Origin: Candidatus Gastranaerophilales bacterium
GTDB taxonomy: Bacteria; Cyanobacteriota; Vampirovibrionia; Gastranaerophilales; Gastranaerophilaceae
Direction of reading: 5' to 3'
Length of the DNA stretch: 64,000 nt
Assembly (NCBI GenBank): GCA_905234865.1
Contig: CAJOJE010000002.1
Span: forward strand, 1-64,000
The notes beneath the pieces are model-generated. The model had not been told where the DNA came from. It ran no database searches and was given only the letters and a program-made list of their open reading frames with translations. Positions within the stretch are counted from its first letter, which is position 1. Each line of letters opens with the position of its first letter. Shown in pieces: positions 1 to 10,000 of the stretch. A program made the translations under genes and the position numbers.

Positions 1-319
1 TTTTTATTTCCTTTCGTTTCGTTATAATTTAATTATAACGTATACCGATTTCGGCATTTTTTAGACGACAAAAAGCCTTACGCCGAAAGGAATTAAAGGA
101 AAAGTTTCAACGAAATTTCTGCACCGAGCTGCCGGTAATTTAAGAATGCATTTTGCGCCCTTAAAATCGGTACGATAAGAAATGCGAACAAATACATTAT
201 CTTGCAGGAAGCAGAGATAAAGTTTTATTTACCTTGTTAAAAGCTCAAACGGTAATATTATAAAAAATTAAAAAATAGAAAGTAAAAAGAGCCCGTTAAG
301 TAAAGTTTTGTACATAAAA
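1..319. other. Intergenic stretch without a recognisable gene
   Basis: I see no supported coding region or RNA gene here. The longest candidate is a 34-codon minus-strand frame starting at 197, and it has no Shine-Dalgarno sequence. Positions 20-40 hold a perfect inverted repeat (CGTTATAATT, one central base, AATTATAACG) that carries a TATAAT on each strand. A minus-strand TATAAT lies at 257-262. Both could belong to a transcript that runs off the left edge. Confidence 0.4.
20..40. promoter_or_regulatory. 21-bp palindrome, operator-like
   Basis: Two perfect 10-bp half sites (20-29 and 31-40) flank a single base. Each strand contains TATAAT, so the site could be a bidirectional -10 region, an operator, or chance symmetry in AT-rich DNA. 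The target gene is not in the window. Confidence 0.3.
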
Positions 320-619
320 TCAGAATGCGACGGTATCTTCAAGCATAAAACGAAACATTTGATATTCTTCATCTTCTTTTCTGTCTTTATTAGCTTCGTA
401 TCTTTCTTTTTCTCGCTGCATTCTTTCTTTTTCGCCCGGGACTTCTTGCTTTAATTGAATTAATTTATCGCCTGCTTCAGCTCTGTCCCTTTTTGAAAAA
501 TTAAACTTAAAACCGTCAATTAAGCCGTAATCTTCTTCAGGCTTATACATGCCAAAATTCATACCGAATGAAGGTAAGGCAATAAATGAAATTAAAATTA
601 ATAAAAAAAACTTTTTCAT
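320..619 (-). CDS. Small secreted protein of unknown function
   Basis: This 99-residue protein starts at ATG 619, chosen because it begins with a typical signal peptide: MKK, then a hydrophobic stretch ending near PSFG. An upstream in-frame ATG at 676 would bury that signal. The mature part is strongly charged, with an E/K/R-rich probable helix (EKERMQREKERYEANKDRKE) and no Cys. I do not recognise a family. It lies 78 bp downstream of the phage-portal gene on the same strand and might share its transcript, but no other phage feature is visible in it. Confidence 0.6.
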   Translation of the reverse strand: MKKFFLLILISFIALPSFGMNFGMYKPEEDYGLIDGFKFNFSKRDRAEAGDKLIQLKQEVPGEKERMQREKERYEANKDRKEDEEYQMFRFMLEDTVAF

Positions 620-697
620 ACTACCATAATAACACAAAAAAAGCGCCTTACAAGAATAAGGCGCAAGAGAAAACAAGTTATGACATTTTGACGAAAT

Positions 698-2026
698 TTA
701 ATTTTCCGCCACCACCTCCTCCCCATTTTCCTCCTTGTCTTGACCTTTTATACTTAAATTTTTCTTTTCCTCTTTTATTGCTTTGTATTCAGCATCGGCA
801 TCCTCAACAATCGAAAGATTTTTCAAAATCGTTTTAAGTGATAACACATTGGATAAATTTTTGGCAATTTCATAATCCTGCGCCATATTTTCGGGCAAAT
901 TCCTGTAAAAATTGATTTGTAATTTATCGGCTTCTTCTTCACTTATGCCCAAAATTCTAAAAGCAAGTTTTAATCTTTTATGTAAACAGGTTTTGTACTT
1001 TCGGATTTTTGACATCCACAATTGGTCTATTCCCCACATTTTAAACTGCATTGCAACCCCCGACAAATTTCCCGCAAAAGCATCATCCGATAAATCAGGC
1101 ACCATGGAAATTTGGAAAATAAAATTCAATAAATGTTTAATCTGCCCCAAAACTCCTTCAACGTTTGAATTTTTAATAACCCACTCCATATTTGCGCCGA
1201 TTGGAAGATTTGCAACTTTGTATTGATTAATCTGTTTTATTTCTTCTTCGCCCAATTTTCCGCCCGTTACCGCAAGTATCGCATTCGAGATTGATTGCAG
1301 GTCATCCGTATTGTTTGAAATCATTAAATTCAAAGAATCCAAAAGGTCTAAAATCATCCTATAATCACCATAAGCGTCATCATTGTTTAAAGATTGAATA
1401 ACGGGAATTTGACCCATATAGTGAGGAGTTTTTGAATATAATTCAAGAGAATAATTGTTGCCCTTAAATAAATAGATGTAATTTTCATCCCAAACATAAA
1501 CCTTTGTTTTAGCCTGCTTATTTTCTTTATAATCATGGAAATAAACAGCACAAATTGAATTTTCTTCAATCGTATTGTCTGAAACAAAAAATGTCTTAAT
1601 CGGATCCAACCTTTTATATTTAACGGGGAATTTTGCCTTTGAGTCAGCATAAACAAGCTGATAGGCAATTCCAAATACAGACATATCCCCGCCCAAATGA
1701 TAATCAAGTTCATCCGTATAATTCGCCTTATTTATTTCCAAAACGGAATTTAAAAGATTTTTCGAACTATCGTCCAAAACGCTGTAAGAAACAGGTTTTC
1801 CGAATGTATATCCGGTTGCAACATCGGTTATATATTTTGCCATATTCACATTAATCGAATAATTCGGGCGCCCCTGTACGGCATTTTGTTTCACAATCTG
1901 ATTTAAACCGTCATAATAATCGCTCAGCTTTACCCTTAACGGCATAATCGAATTTTTGTATTCAAAAAGCCAATCTGATAAGTTGCAAGTATTGATAAGA
2001 TTGTTGTCAGCAATAATTTTGTACAT
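698..2026 (-). CDS. Phage portal protein, SPP1 Gp6-like
   Basis: The 442-residue product resembles the SPP1 Gp6 portal family, which forms the dodecameric ring through which DNA enters and leaves a capsid. Visible hallmarks are the N-terminal YYDG segment, the motif around residues 60-80 (NVNMAKYITDVATGYTFGKP), and a helical C-terminal part with a charged, Glu-rich tail. The length fits the family. A strong GGAGG precedes the ATG. The frame is intact, yet no terminase, protease, capsid or tail gene is near: the upstream neighbour is ftsY and the downstream one a small secreted protein. It is therefore an orphan, either a prophage remnant kept intact or a domesticated gene. Confidence 0.82.
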   Translation of the reverse strand: MYKIIADNNLINTCNLSDWLFEYKNSIMPLRVKLSDYYDGLNQIVKQNAVQGRPNYSINVNMAKYITDVATGYTFGKPVSYSVLDDSSKNLLNSVLEINKANYTDELDYHLGGDMSVFGIAYQLVYADSKAKFPVKYKRLDPIKTFFVSDNTIEENSICAVYFHDYKENKQAKTKVYVWDENYIYLFKGNNYSLELYSKTPHYMGQIPVIQSLNNDDAYGDYRMILDLLDSLNLMISNNTDDLQSISNAILAVTGGKLGEEEIKQINQYKVANLPIGANMEWVIKNSNVEGVLGQIKHLLNFIFQISMVPDLSDDAFAGNLSGVAMQFKMWGIDQLWMSKIRKYKTCLHKRLKLAFRILGISEEEADKLQINFYRNLPENMAQDYEIAKNLSNVLSLKTILKNLSIVEDADAEYKAIKEEKKNLSIKGQDKEENGEEVVAEN

Positions 2027-2066
2027 AAATTAACCCTCCATATTTTTATTTTAAGGGTTTTCAAAA

Positions 2067-2085
2067 CGGGCATTTTTTATGCCCG
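2067..2085 (-). terminator. Hairpin between ftsY and the portal gene
   Basis: CGGGCAT and ATGCCCG form a 7-bp stem with a 5-nt loop. On the minus strand TTTT follows. It sits 29 bp after the ftsY stop, so it probably ends the nusB-ftsY transcript. The T-tract is short. Confidence 0.55.
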
Positions 2086-2113
2086 AAAAGTCTTGCAATA
2101 TAAGGGTTTAGAA

Positions 2114-3157
2114 CTAAAATATCGCTTCAATAAAATCTTTTGGAATAAATTCTTTTAAATCTTGTATACCTTCGCCCAGTCCAACCATTTTAACAGGGAT
2201 TTGGTACTCTTTTGCAACAGAAAAAATAACTCCGCCTTTTGAAGAACCGTCCAATTTTGTTAAAACGGCTCCTGTTATTTCAACTGCCTCTTTAAAAACT
2301 TTTGCCTGCGAAAGCCCGTTTTGACCGAGGTTTGCATCAAGCACCAATAAACTTTCAAAATTAGCATCAGGCGCTTTTTTATCAATAACGCTTTTTACTT
2401 TCTTTAATTCTTCTATTAAATTAAATTTGTTTTGGAGCCTGCCTGCCGTATCAATTATTAAAACATTGTAGTTTTCGTTTTTTGCTTTTTCGATTGATTT
2501 ATAAACAACTGCAGCGCTTTCTGCGCCATCTTCCCTTACAATGTCCACATTTGCTCTTTTTGACCAAATATCAAGCTGTTCTTCGGCGGCCGCCCTGAAT
2601 GTGTCGCCTGCACATAATAATACCTTTTTTCCTTCTTGTTTTAATTTATGCGCAAGTTTTCCTATAAACGTTGTTTTTCCCGCACCGTTGACACCTACCA
2701 CAAAATAAATATTTAAAAGATTGTCAGCATAAGAGAGGTTTGAAGAACCCGCATAACTTAACATTTCTTCAAAATAGGCTTTAAGATGTGATTTTAAGGC
2801 GCTTGGAGGCACTTTATTTTTCTTAATGTTTTCAACAATTTCAAGCGAAAGGTCAATTCCTAAATCTGCTTTTATCAGGGCATCTTCAATATCTTGAAGC
2901 GTAAATTCATCCAGCTCGTCTTTTGAAGAAACAAGCCCGACAACGCCTTTAATCAATGTGTCAGAGGTTTTTGCAAGAGCATTTTTTAAAAAAGAAAAAG
3001 GAGCCGACTGATTTTTATTTTCTTTATTTTCTAAATCATCGGACAAAGAACTATTTTCACCGCTTTGAATACCATTTTCGTTTTTATTTTGAAAATTGTC
3101 TTTTTTTATTTCAAAATCGGTAGTTTCTTCTTTCTTTTTCTTCCAAAAATTAAACAT
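2114..3157 (-). CDS. ftsY: Signal recognition particle receptor FtsY
   Basis: FtsY is the SRP receptor GTPase that docks ribosome-nascent chain-SRP complexes at the inner membrane. A charged acidic/basic N-terminal A region (about 1-60) precedes the four-helix N domain and the NG GTPase domain. Visible motifs are GVNGAGKTTFIGKLA (G1), DTFRAAAEEQL, DTAGR (G3), TKLDGSSKGG (G4) and GLGEGIQDL at the C terminus. I chose ATG 3157 (347 aa, MFNFW) over a TTG at 3178. It overlaps the end of nusB by 8 bp, which suggests translational coupling. The order nusB-ftsY is the one found in cyanobacteria. Confidence 0.95.
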   Translation of the reverse strand: MFNFWKKKKEETTDFEIKKDNFQNKNENGIQSGENSSLSDDLENKENKNQSAPFSFLKNALAKTSDTLIKGVVGLVSSKDELDEFTLQDIEDALIKADLGIDLSLEIVENIKKNKVPPSALKSHLKAYFEEMLSYAGSSNLSYADNLLNIYFVVGVNGAGKTTFIGKLAHKLKQEGKKVLLCAGDTFRAAAEEQLDIWSKRANVDIVREDGAESAAVVYKSIEKAKNENYNVLIIDTAGRLQNKFNLIEELKKVKSVIDKKAPDANFESLLVLDANLGQNGLSQAKVFKEAVEITGAVLTKLDGSSKGGVIFSVAKEYQIPVKMVGLGEGIQDLKEFIPKDFIEAIF

Positions 3158-3803
3158 ATTCTTCAACCACTTTTGCAAGAATGCCGTTTACAAACGAAGG
3201 CGAATCGTCGGTAGAATATTTTTTGGCAAGCTCTAAAGCCTCGTCTATAACAACTTTTACGGGAGCGTCTTTGATATATACGAGCTCAATTATTGCTATT
3301 CTTAAAATGTCTTTATCTATTTTAAAGAGCCTGTCTATATCCCAACCGATTGCATGAGTTTTAATAATTTCGTCGATTTCTTTCGATTTTTCTTTAAAAG
3401 TTTTAAAGATTTTTTCAATGTATCTTTTTACGTCGCTTCTCTCGGATAAAATCGTGAGTTCCGCTACATCAAGCGCCGCAATTGATTTTTCCGCAGCATT
3501 TAACAAAATATCAATTTTATTCACCATTTTATCCGTCATAGGGATTTTAACGGGGATATTTAAAGCATCAATCGGACGTTCCAAATTATCCTTATGGTTA
3601 TTTTCATATTCTATGATATATTCCTTGATTTCGTTCAATTCGCTTGAAATAAGCTGTAATTCATCAGCGGAATTTCCGATTAATGTTCTTGTCGAGTTTA
3701 AAACAATATCTCTGAAATCAACAGAGTCAAATTTATCTAAATCTTTTCCCAATTGAGAAAACAATATTAAAGCCAATTCTCTTGAAGCACGTCTTGCTTG
3801 CAT
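3150..3803 (-). CDS. nusB: Transcription antitermination factor NusB, long form
   Basis: NusB binds boxA RNA with NusE/S10 in rRNA antitermination. The C-terminal half is canonical: WDIDRLFKIDKDILRIAIIEL, then a VVIDEALELAKKYSTDDSPSFVNGIL segment. At 217 residues it is longer than the usual ~140. The extra ~70 residues lie between the N-terminal helix (MQARRASRELAL) and the core, as in cyanobacterial NusB. AAGGAA precedes the ATG. The stop overlaps ftsY. This gene is one of the best lineage markers in the window. Confidence 0.93.
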   Translation of the reverse strand: MQARRASRELALILFSQLGKDLDKFDSVDFRDIVLNSTRTLIGNSADELQLISSELNEIKEYIIEYENNHKDNLERPIDALNIPVKIPMTDKMVNKIDILLNAAEKSIAALDVAELTILSERSDVKRYIEKIFKTFKEKSKEIDEIIKTHAIGWDIDRLFKIDKDILRIAIIELVYIKDAPVKVVIDEALELAKKYSTDDSPSFVNGILAKVVEEYV

Positions 3804-3850
3804 TTTTTAATTCCTTAATAAATAGTACACTTGTTATAGAAAATTATATC

Positions 3851-4927
3851 TTAAAAAAGAATATTTTTTAAATAATTTTCCGCCATTTTTATTTTTTCCA
3901 TATCCCTTGCGGTTTGAAGGGCGTTTTCTTTTATTTTATCAATATCGCCATATTCTTTAATTCTTTTTACGGTATCAATTAAAGATTTATTGTCGGGTTT
4001 TGATATAAAGCCGTTAAAACCGTCTTTTATAAATCCTGCCATGCCCGAGTTTTCACTGCATACGACAACACATCCTTTTGACAAGGCTTCAAGATAAACC
4101 ATGCCGAATGTTTCATTCAAAGAAGGCAGAATAAATAAATCAAATTCTAACATCAACTTATTTATTTCTTCTTTAGATTTTTTCCCCAAAAGTTTTACTT
4201 TTGCGCCCGTTTTTTTAATCAAGTGTTGAAGGTTTTTTTTATTTTTGCCCTCTCCTGCTATTACAAGCTCCATATCAAGAGCTTTTGAGGCTATAATTAA
4301 TTCTTCAAAGTTTTTTCTTTTAATCAGAGAACCTACGGATAAAATTCTTTTCAAATCATCTTTTTTTATGACATTTTCTAAAACCGCATTACCGCTAATT
4401 CCTGAAGGAATAAGAGATGTTTTTAAATTGTTTGAAATATTTTTCTTAATTCTCTCATCAAGCCAAAAACTTCTGGGTAAAACCATTTTTGCTTCCATAT
4501 ACGCTTGTTTCATAAGAGGTTTTAAAAAGGCATACTTGATATCTTCTAAAACCTTTATGTCACTTGAATGAACGGAAACAAAATAAGGGACGTTAAATTT
4601 TTTTGAAATTTTATTTGCGGCAAGTATACCTGACGGCATGTGGGATAAAATTAGGTTAAACTTTTCATCTTTCAGGAAAGTAAAGTCGCTTTCTTTAAAA
4701 AACGGAGTTAAAAAATTTTTATTAATGCATCTTATTCCGCAAAAATCATAAACTCCCTCTTTTAAGATTTTTCTGCCACGAATTAAAACGTTTGGAATAA
4801 CATTTGGACGAAAAAGAAGAACTTTATGCCCCAGTTTTTGAAAATCCAAAATAAATTCAAGCAAAGTCAGGGGAAGATTTTCGTCTTGCTTAATCGGGCA
4901 TAAATCCGTCACAAAGAGGATGTTCAT
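3851..4927 (-). CDS. Glycosyltransferase family 4 protein
   Basis: The 358-residue protein has the two-Rossmann GT-B layout of GT4 retaining enzymes. The N-terminal domain starts with MNILFVTDLCP. The C-terminal nucleotide-sugar domain contains RILSVGSLIKRKN, IAGEG, and the acidic acceptor/donor motif LPSLNETFGMVYLEAL (E-x7-E type). Such enzymes build cell-envelope glycans or glycolipids; the substrate cannot be read from sequence. The start lies 3 bp after the glyS stop with AAGG upstream, so the two are co-transcribed. Confidence 0.88.
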   Translation of the reverse strand: MNILFVTDLCPIKQDENLPLTLLEFILDFQKLGHKVLLFRPNVIPNVLIRGRKILKEGVYDFCGIRCINKNFLTPFFKESDFTFLKDEKFNLILSHMPSGILAANKISKKFNVPYFVSVHSSDIKVLEDIKYAFLKPLMKQAYMEAKMVLPRSFWLDERIKKNISNNLKTSLIPSGISGNAVLENVIKKDDLKRILSVGSLIKRKNFEELIIASKALDMELVIAGEGKNKKNLQHLIKKTGAKVKLLGKKSKEEINKLMLEFDLFILPSLNETFGMVYLEALSKGCVVVCSENSGMAGFIKDGFNGFISKPDNKSLIDTVKRIKEYGDIDKIKENALQTARDMEKIKMAENYLKNILF

Positions 4928-4930
4928 TTT

Positions 4931-7000
4931 CTACCTTGAAACAATTTTTGAAAAATCACAAATTGAATTAAATTTATCTCTCAAATCGGATAATAAATTC
5001 AATCTGTTATTTTTAACGTTTTCGTCTTTATCCATAACAAGAACTTTATCAAAGAATTTGTTCAAAGGTTCAACAAAAACCTTAATGTCGGAAATATTTG
5101 AATAATTAATCGTCGGCGCTTTTAAAATTACGTCATAAAGCGCTTTCTCTTCCGTTTCGACAAAAAGATTTTCTTTAATATCGCCCGATTTATGGTCTTT
5201 TGTAATTCTTATTACCCTGTTTACCGCTTCCAATATATCGGAAAGAGAGGTTTCTTTAACGAATTTATTAACAGTTTCAACTCTTTTCAGCCAATCGTTT
5301 AAATCAACCAAAGGATTTTCCGACTTGCAAGCCGATAAAACGTCGTTATCAAAATTTTTCTCGTATAAAACGCTTAATCTGCCGTATATAAAATCAAGAA
5401 TTTCGTCCAAAGTTTCATTTTCGATTTTTATTTCAAATTCTTTTGATATTACATCAAGTGCTTTTTTAATCACAAGGACCAAATCTAATTTTAAATTGAA
5501 ATTAATAACTGTTTTTAAAACACCGATTATTGCACGCCTTATGGCAAGAGGGTCGTTTGAACCCGTCGGACGTTTTTTCTTTTTATCTCCTTGAGTTGAT
5601 AAAAATACCGCACAAATCGTATCAATTTTATCTGCGATTGAAACTATTTGTCCTTCAATTTTAGACGGCAGCGAAGAATTAGCGCTCAAAGGGAAATAAT
5701 GTTCCTTAATCCCGAGCGCAACATTTTCTTTTTCGCCTGATTTTAAAGCGTAGTTTTCGCCGATATATCCTTGTAATTCCGTAAATTCAAAAACAAGTTT
5801 CGTTGACAAATCGGCTTTAGAAAGTTTTGCCGTTCTTAAAATATCTTTCTTATCGGAAATTTTAAGTAAATCTGCGATATAATCCGACAAAATTTCTATT
5901 CTTTCGGTTTTATCCAATAAAGTTCCCAAATCTCTTTGGAATGTCATGCCGGAGAGCGCAGGAATTTTAGATTCCAAAGAAGTTTTAATATCATCATCGT
6001 AAAAGAATTTACCGTCCTCTAAACGAGCGGAAATTACTCTTTGATTACCCGTTTTGATATTATCAAAACTTTCTTTTTCAACTCCGACAAAGTTTGCCAT
6101 TGTTATAAATTTATTTGAAAGTTTTCCCGATTTTTCATACAAGGGGAAATATCTTTGATGTTTTGACATAACCGTAACCGTTACAATGTCGGGAATTTCA
6201 AGGTATTCCTTTTTAAATTCGCAAAGAACGGGAACGGGAAATTCGGTTATATAAACAACTTCATCCAACAAATCGTCAAGGTTTGAAAAATCAATAACCA
6301 AATTTGCTTCACTTGCTTTTTTTGTTGCAAGGTCAATTATAACTTTTTTTCTTTCTTCAACGTCGGCATAAACGTTGACTTTCTTTAAACTTTCAACGTA
6401 TTCGAGCGGATTTTTGATTTCTATTGTTTGAAGTTTTGAAAATCTGTGTCCTTTTGTTACGTTGTTTGATTTTTTATGGAAAATTTCCACATCTAAAACT
6501 TCGTCATTATATAGCGCAATTACATTTTCGACAGGTCTTGAAAATTTATCGTCATAATCAGCCCAGCGCATAAAATGAGCGCCTTGAAGTTTATTTACGA
6601 CCGAAGCGACATTTACTTTCAGAACTTCTTTTGAAGTTTTGCCTTTTTGCTCAGCCCTTGCATAAATATAATTATCTTTTTTGTATAAAGAGTCAACACT
6701 TACGCCGTTTTTCTTTGCAAAACCTATTGCGGCATTTGTATAGTTGCCGTTTTCATCAAGTGCAACGTTTAAAACAGGTCCTTTGACATCTTTTATAATA
6801 TCCTCTTGCGAAAAAGCAAGTCCCGTAATTAAAACGGCAAGACGCCTCGGCGTAGCATAAGTTTTAATTTCTTTAAAACTTAATTTATTTTCGTTTAAAA
6901 GTTTTGCAAAAAGTTCTTCTAACTGCCCTTGAGCGCTCGGAATGAACTGATAAGGGAGCTCTTGAACCAATATTTCCAGTAAAAAGTTATTATTTTCCAT
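4931..7000 (-). CDS. glyS: Glycine-tRNA ligase beta subunit
   Basis: This is the 689-residue beta subunit of the alpha2beta2 bacterial glycyl-tRNA synthetase. It opens with LLEILVQELPYQFIPSA and contains ATPRRLAVLITGL, KHQRYFPLYE, KLVFEFTELQGYIGENYA and the HD-like segment SIADKIDTICAVF, followed by GSNDPLAIRRA and a C-terminal anticodon-binding-like part. The alpha subunit gene glyQ, often the partner immediately upstream, is not in this window. The ATG has no Shine-Dalgarno sequence; a TACAAT box at 7008-7013 ends 7 nt upstream, so the mRNA may be leaderless. Confidence 0.95.
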   Translation of the reverse strand: MENNNFLLEILVQELPYQFIPSAQGQLEELFAKLLNENKLSFKEIKTYATPRRLAVLITGLAFSQEDIIKDVKGPVLNVALDENGNYTNAAIGFAKKNGVSVDSLYKKDNYIYARAEQKGKTSKEVLKVNVASVVNKLQGAHFMRWADYDDKFSRPVENVIALYNDEVLDVEIFHKKSNNVTKGHRFSKLQTIEIKNPLEYVESLKKVNVYADVEERKKVIIDLATKKASEANLVIDFSNLDDLLDEVVYITEFPVPVLCEFKKEYLEIPDIVTVTVMSKHQRYFPLYEKSGKLSNKFITMANFVGVEKESFDNIKTGNQRVISARLEDGKFFYDDDIKTSLESKIPALSGMTFQRDLGTLLDKTERIEILSDYIADLLKISDKKDILRTAKLSKADLSTKLVFEFTELQGYIGENYALKSGEKENVALGIKEHYFPLSANSSLPSKIEGQIVSIADKIDTICAVFLSTQGDKKKKRPTGSNDPLAIRRAIIGVLKTVINFNLKLDLVLVIKKALDVISKEFEIKIENETLDEILDFIYGRLSVLYEKNFDNDVLSACKSENPLVDLNDWLKRVETVNKFVKETSLSDILEAVNRVIRITKDHKSGDIKENLFVETEEKALYDVILKAPTINYSNISDIKVFVEPLNKFFDKVLVMDKDENVKNNRLNLLSDLRDKFNSICDFSKIVSR

Positions 7001-7007
7001 ACCAAAT

Positions 7008-7013
7008 ATTGTA
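7008..7013 (-). promoter_or_regulatory. -10 box of glyS, predicted leaderless start
   Basis: TACAAT on the minus strand ends 7 nt before the glyS ATG, so transcription would start at or next to the start codon. No good -35 is present; TTGCAT at 7029-7034 has only a 15-bp spacer. Confidence 0.35.
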
Positions 7014-7058
7014 TTACAAACAAAAAAAATGCAAAAATATATTTTTTAAAATACGTTT

Positions 7059-10000
7059 TTATGCCTTTAATTCGGATAACACATCTAAAATTCTGTCTAA
7101 ACATACTTTTTTAGACATATCCCATTCTCTTTTGGTTAGTCTTATAACCTTAAAACCGCACCTTTCAAGTATGGATTGTTTTTTCATATTTTTAATATGA
7201 GATATTTTATTATCAACAACTCCGTCAATTTCAACAACGAGATTGTCAATAACTATATCTGCGCTCACACCGCCTATTTCAAGCCCTGCCGAAATTTTAT
7301 ACTCGTCGTTTAATAAAAGAGCTAATTGAGTATAAACTTCTTTTTCAAAATTATTTTTAAATTGAAGTTTAACTCCCTCTTCAAAAGCAACTTTAGCATT
7401 TTGAACATATTCCAAATAATCCCTTAACAGTCCTTCAGGAACGGTGTTTGGCTCTTTTGAAATAAAATTAATCGATTTTTTTCTTGCCCTTGTGATTGCA
7501 ACGTTAAAAAGGTTCGGCTTTTGTAAAAACGTAAGGGATTGAGGTTTTGAATTATCCGCAATTGCCCACGACATAAGCATTACATCTTTTTCATCCCCTT
7601 GGAAAGTATGTGCCGTACCTACTTCGATTGAATGTTTTTGAATTGTTTCAAGGTTAAAAATCTTTAAAACATCTTTTTTAATTAAATCGACCTGCCCTCT
7701 AAAAGGAGACAAAACTCCGATTGATGTCGGCTTTTCGGGATTATCGTTTTGGATTATTTCTTGAATTTTTTTAATAATCGCTTCCGCTTCAACGGTATTT
7801 CTTGTTACATCAACATCAACCCTGCCGTCTTGAACATGGATTAATTCAACGGGGCATTCATCATCCGCCCTCATTTTTTTCATAACTTTTATTCTTCCGC
7901 CGTAAAATTCTTTTGAAGAAAATTCAATAATCGGGCGGGGAGATCTAAAATGTTCATCCAATAAAACGGGCGAAATCGAATAATAATTTGCAAGGTCAAA
8001 CATGGAGTTTTCTCTAAAACGCCACATCAATTGGTATTTATCATCAATATTGTATTGATTTAAAAACGATTGTTCTTTTGCCTTTTCTAAGAAAGAAAGA
8101 TGAGGCAATTGTTTGTCATCGCCCACTATAACCGCTTTTTTCGCTCTGAATAAAATCGGGAAACAGCTTGCAATATCGCACTGGCTCGCTTCATCAATAA
8201 TAACGACATCAAAAAGTCCCGGTTTTAAAGGAAGCGAATTTGAAGTTGCGTAAGTTGTCGTACACCAGCATGGAAAAGCGCTCAAAAGAGGTTTAAAATC
8301 TTCATTTTCAAGAAGTCTGTTTTGTAACATCATCTTTTTTGAAACAAGGGATTTTGCATGGATGATTAATCTTTGGCGCTTTTTTGCATCCGATAAAAGG
8401 TCTTTAATTGCCGCTCTTCTTTTATTTGTCAAAATATCGACGGCAAGTTTTTTTCTTTTTCCCTTTAAAACGGAAATTTTATTCATCAATTGATGTAAAT
8501 TACCGCATTTTAAAATTTCATCTTCGATTTCTCTCTTTTGAGCGGAAGATTTAACCGCATCAAGTTCAATATTCAGCCTTGATACCATATCTTTAGTTCT
8601 TGAAGTTCTTTTTAAATCAAGAATTTTTTTGATTTTATTTAATTTAATATGAACAAAAATTTTATTTATAAAACTTTCGTTTTTGTTTAACAATTCTTCC
8701 AAAGAAGTTAAAATTTGCCTAAGCTCTTTAATTTGAGCGGTAGATAAATCGGTATGAATATATCTTAATTCACCTATTGCGCCGATTGAATCTTTTTCTT
8801 CTACATCAACTTCGTTGTATTTTTCTTCAAGTTTAATTATTTTTTCGGAAAGATTTTCAAGCCTCGCAATTTCATCCAACAGGGTTTTCATATCGGGAGT
8901 ATCAACAAGAACGGAATCCATATATGCTTCATTATTGAGCTCGATTTTTCCCGATAACAAATCTTGAAGTTCATAACATAATTGTTTTTGATAATTTGCC
9001 CTGCCCGCTCTTAGCGCAAGGTAAGGCGCACCGAGTTCATTTAATCTTTCAGCAACGACATCAACCGCCTTATCCATTCTTGATGCGACAAGAACGGTTT
9101 TTCCGTTTGAAATTAAATGAGAAACCAAATTTACGATTGTTTGGCTTTTTCCTGTGCCCGGAGGCCCGTAAACCGCAAGAAAATTATTGTTTTCAATTTT
9201 TTTTATGACATCTTCCTGTGAATCGCTCAAAGACAAAGGGGTTATCGGGAAAAATTCGTTCGTATCCGACATCTTAAAATCTTTTGATTTTTGTTCGCTA
9301 TATTCATCCAATATAACTCCGAGAGCCGTTTCTTTAATAACACCGGGGGATTTTTCCGATATTTGGGTTAATTCATGCAAAACTCCCGCAGTTACCGTCG
9401 GACGTTTTGTTAAAATAACGGATTGAATTTTCTTTAAAACAAGTTTATCAAGTTTAACTTTTGTCTTTTTATTTATAACATCAATGGAGTCAAAATCTTC
9501 AAAGTTGAAATCGTCAATATTTTCTATCGTCTTGGAATAAAATTCTTCTTCATCCTGATGAAGATTATTTGTTTCGTTATTTCCCAAATCCAATTCAACA
9601 TCGGGAATTAAGGATTTTAGGGTTGATAAAAATATTTCAAGCTTTTCTTCATTTAAGGGTAATTCGGGAACAACGTCGATTAGCCCTTGAAGCATAGCAT
9701 CAATTTCTTCCTCGTCGTCTTTTTTCATTAATTGAGAAAGAGCGCCCGTATTTAACGATAAAGTTTCTTCCTGAATTGAAATCAAAAGGTTTTTCCCTTC
9801 TCTTTCGATTTTGCAGGGAGAATATAAAATAGGGGTTAAAAATTCGTTATTTTTCTTTGCTCTGCCGTTTTTCCCGACAAGAAAAAGATATCCGTATAAA
9901 AGATATTTTTCTTTTTGGCTGACTTCAGCCTGTATCATAAGTTCCGTTAAAAAAGGATTATCGCCGTCAATAATTAAGGGCTTATCAAATTTTGAAAACA

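Noticed and set aside
88-197. 34-codon minus-strand frame at the left edge
   Set aside because: No Shine-Dalgarno and no recognisable composition; too short to support.
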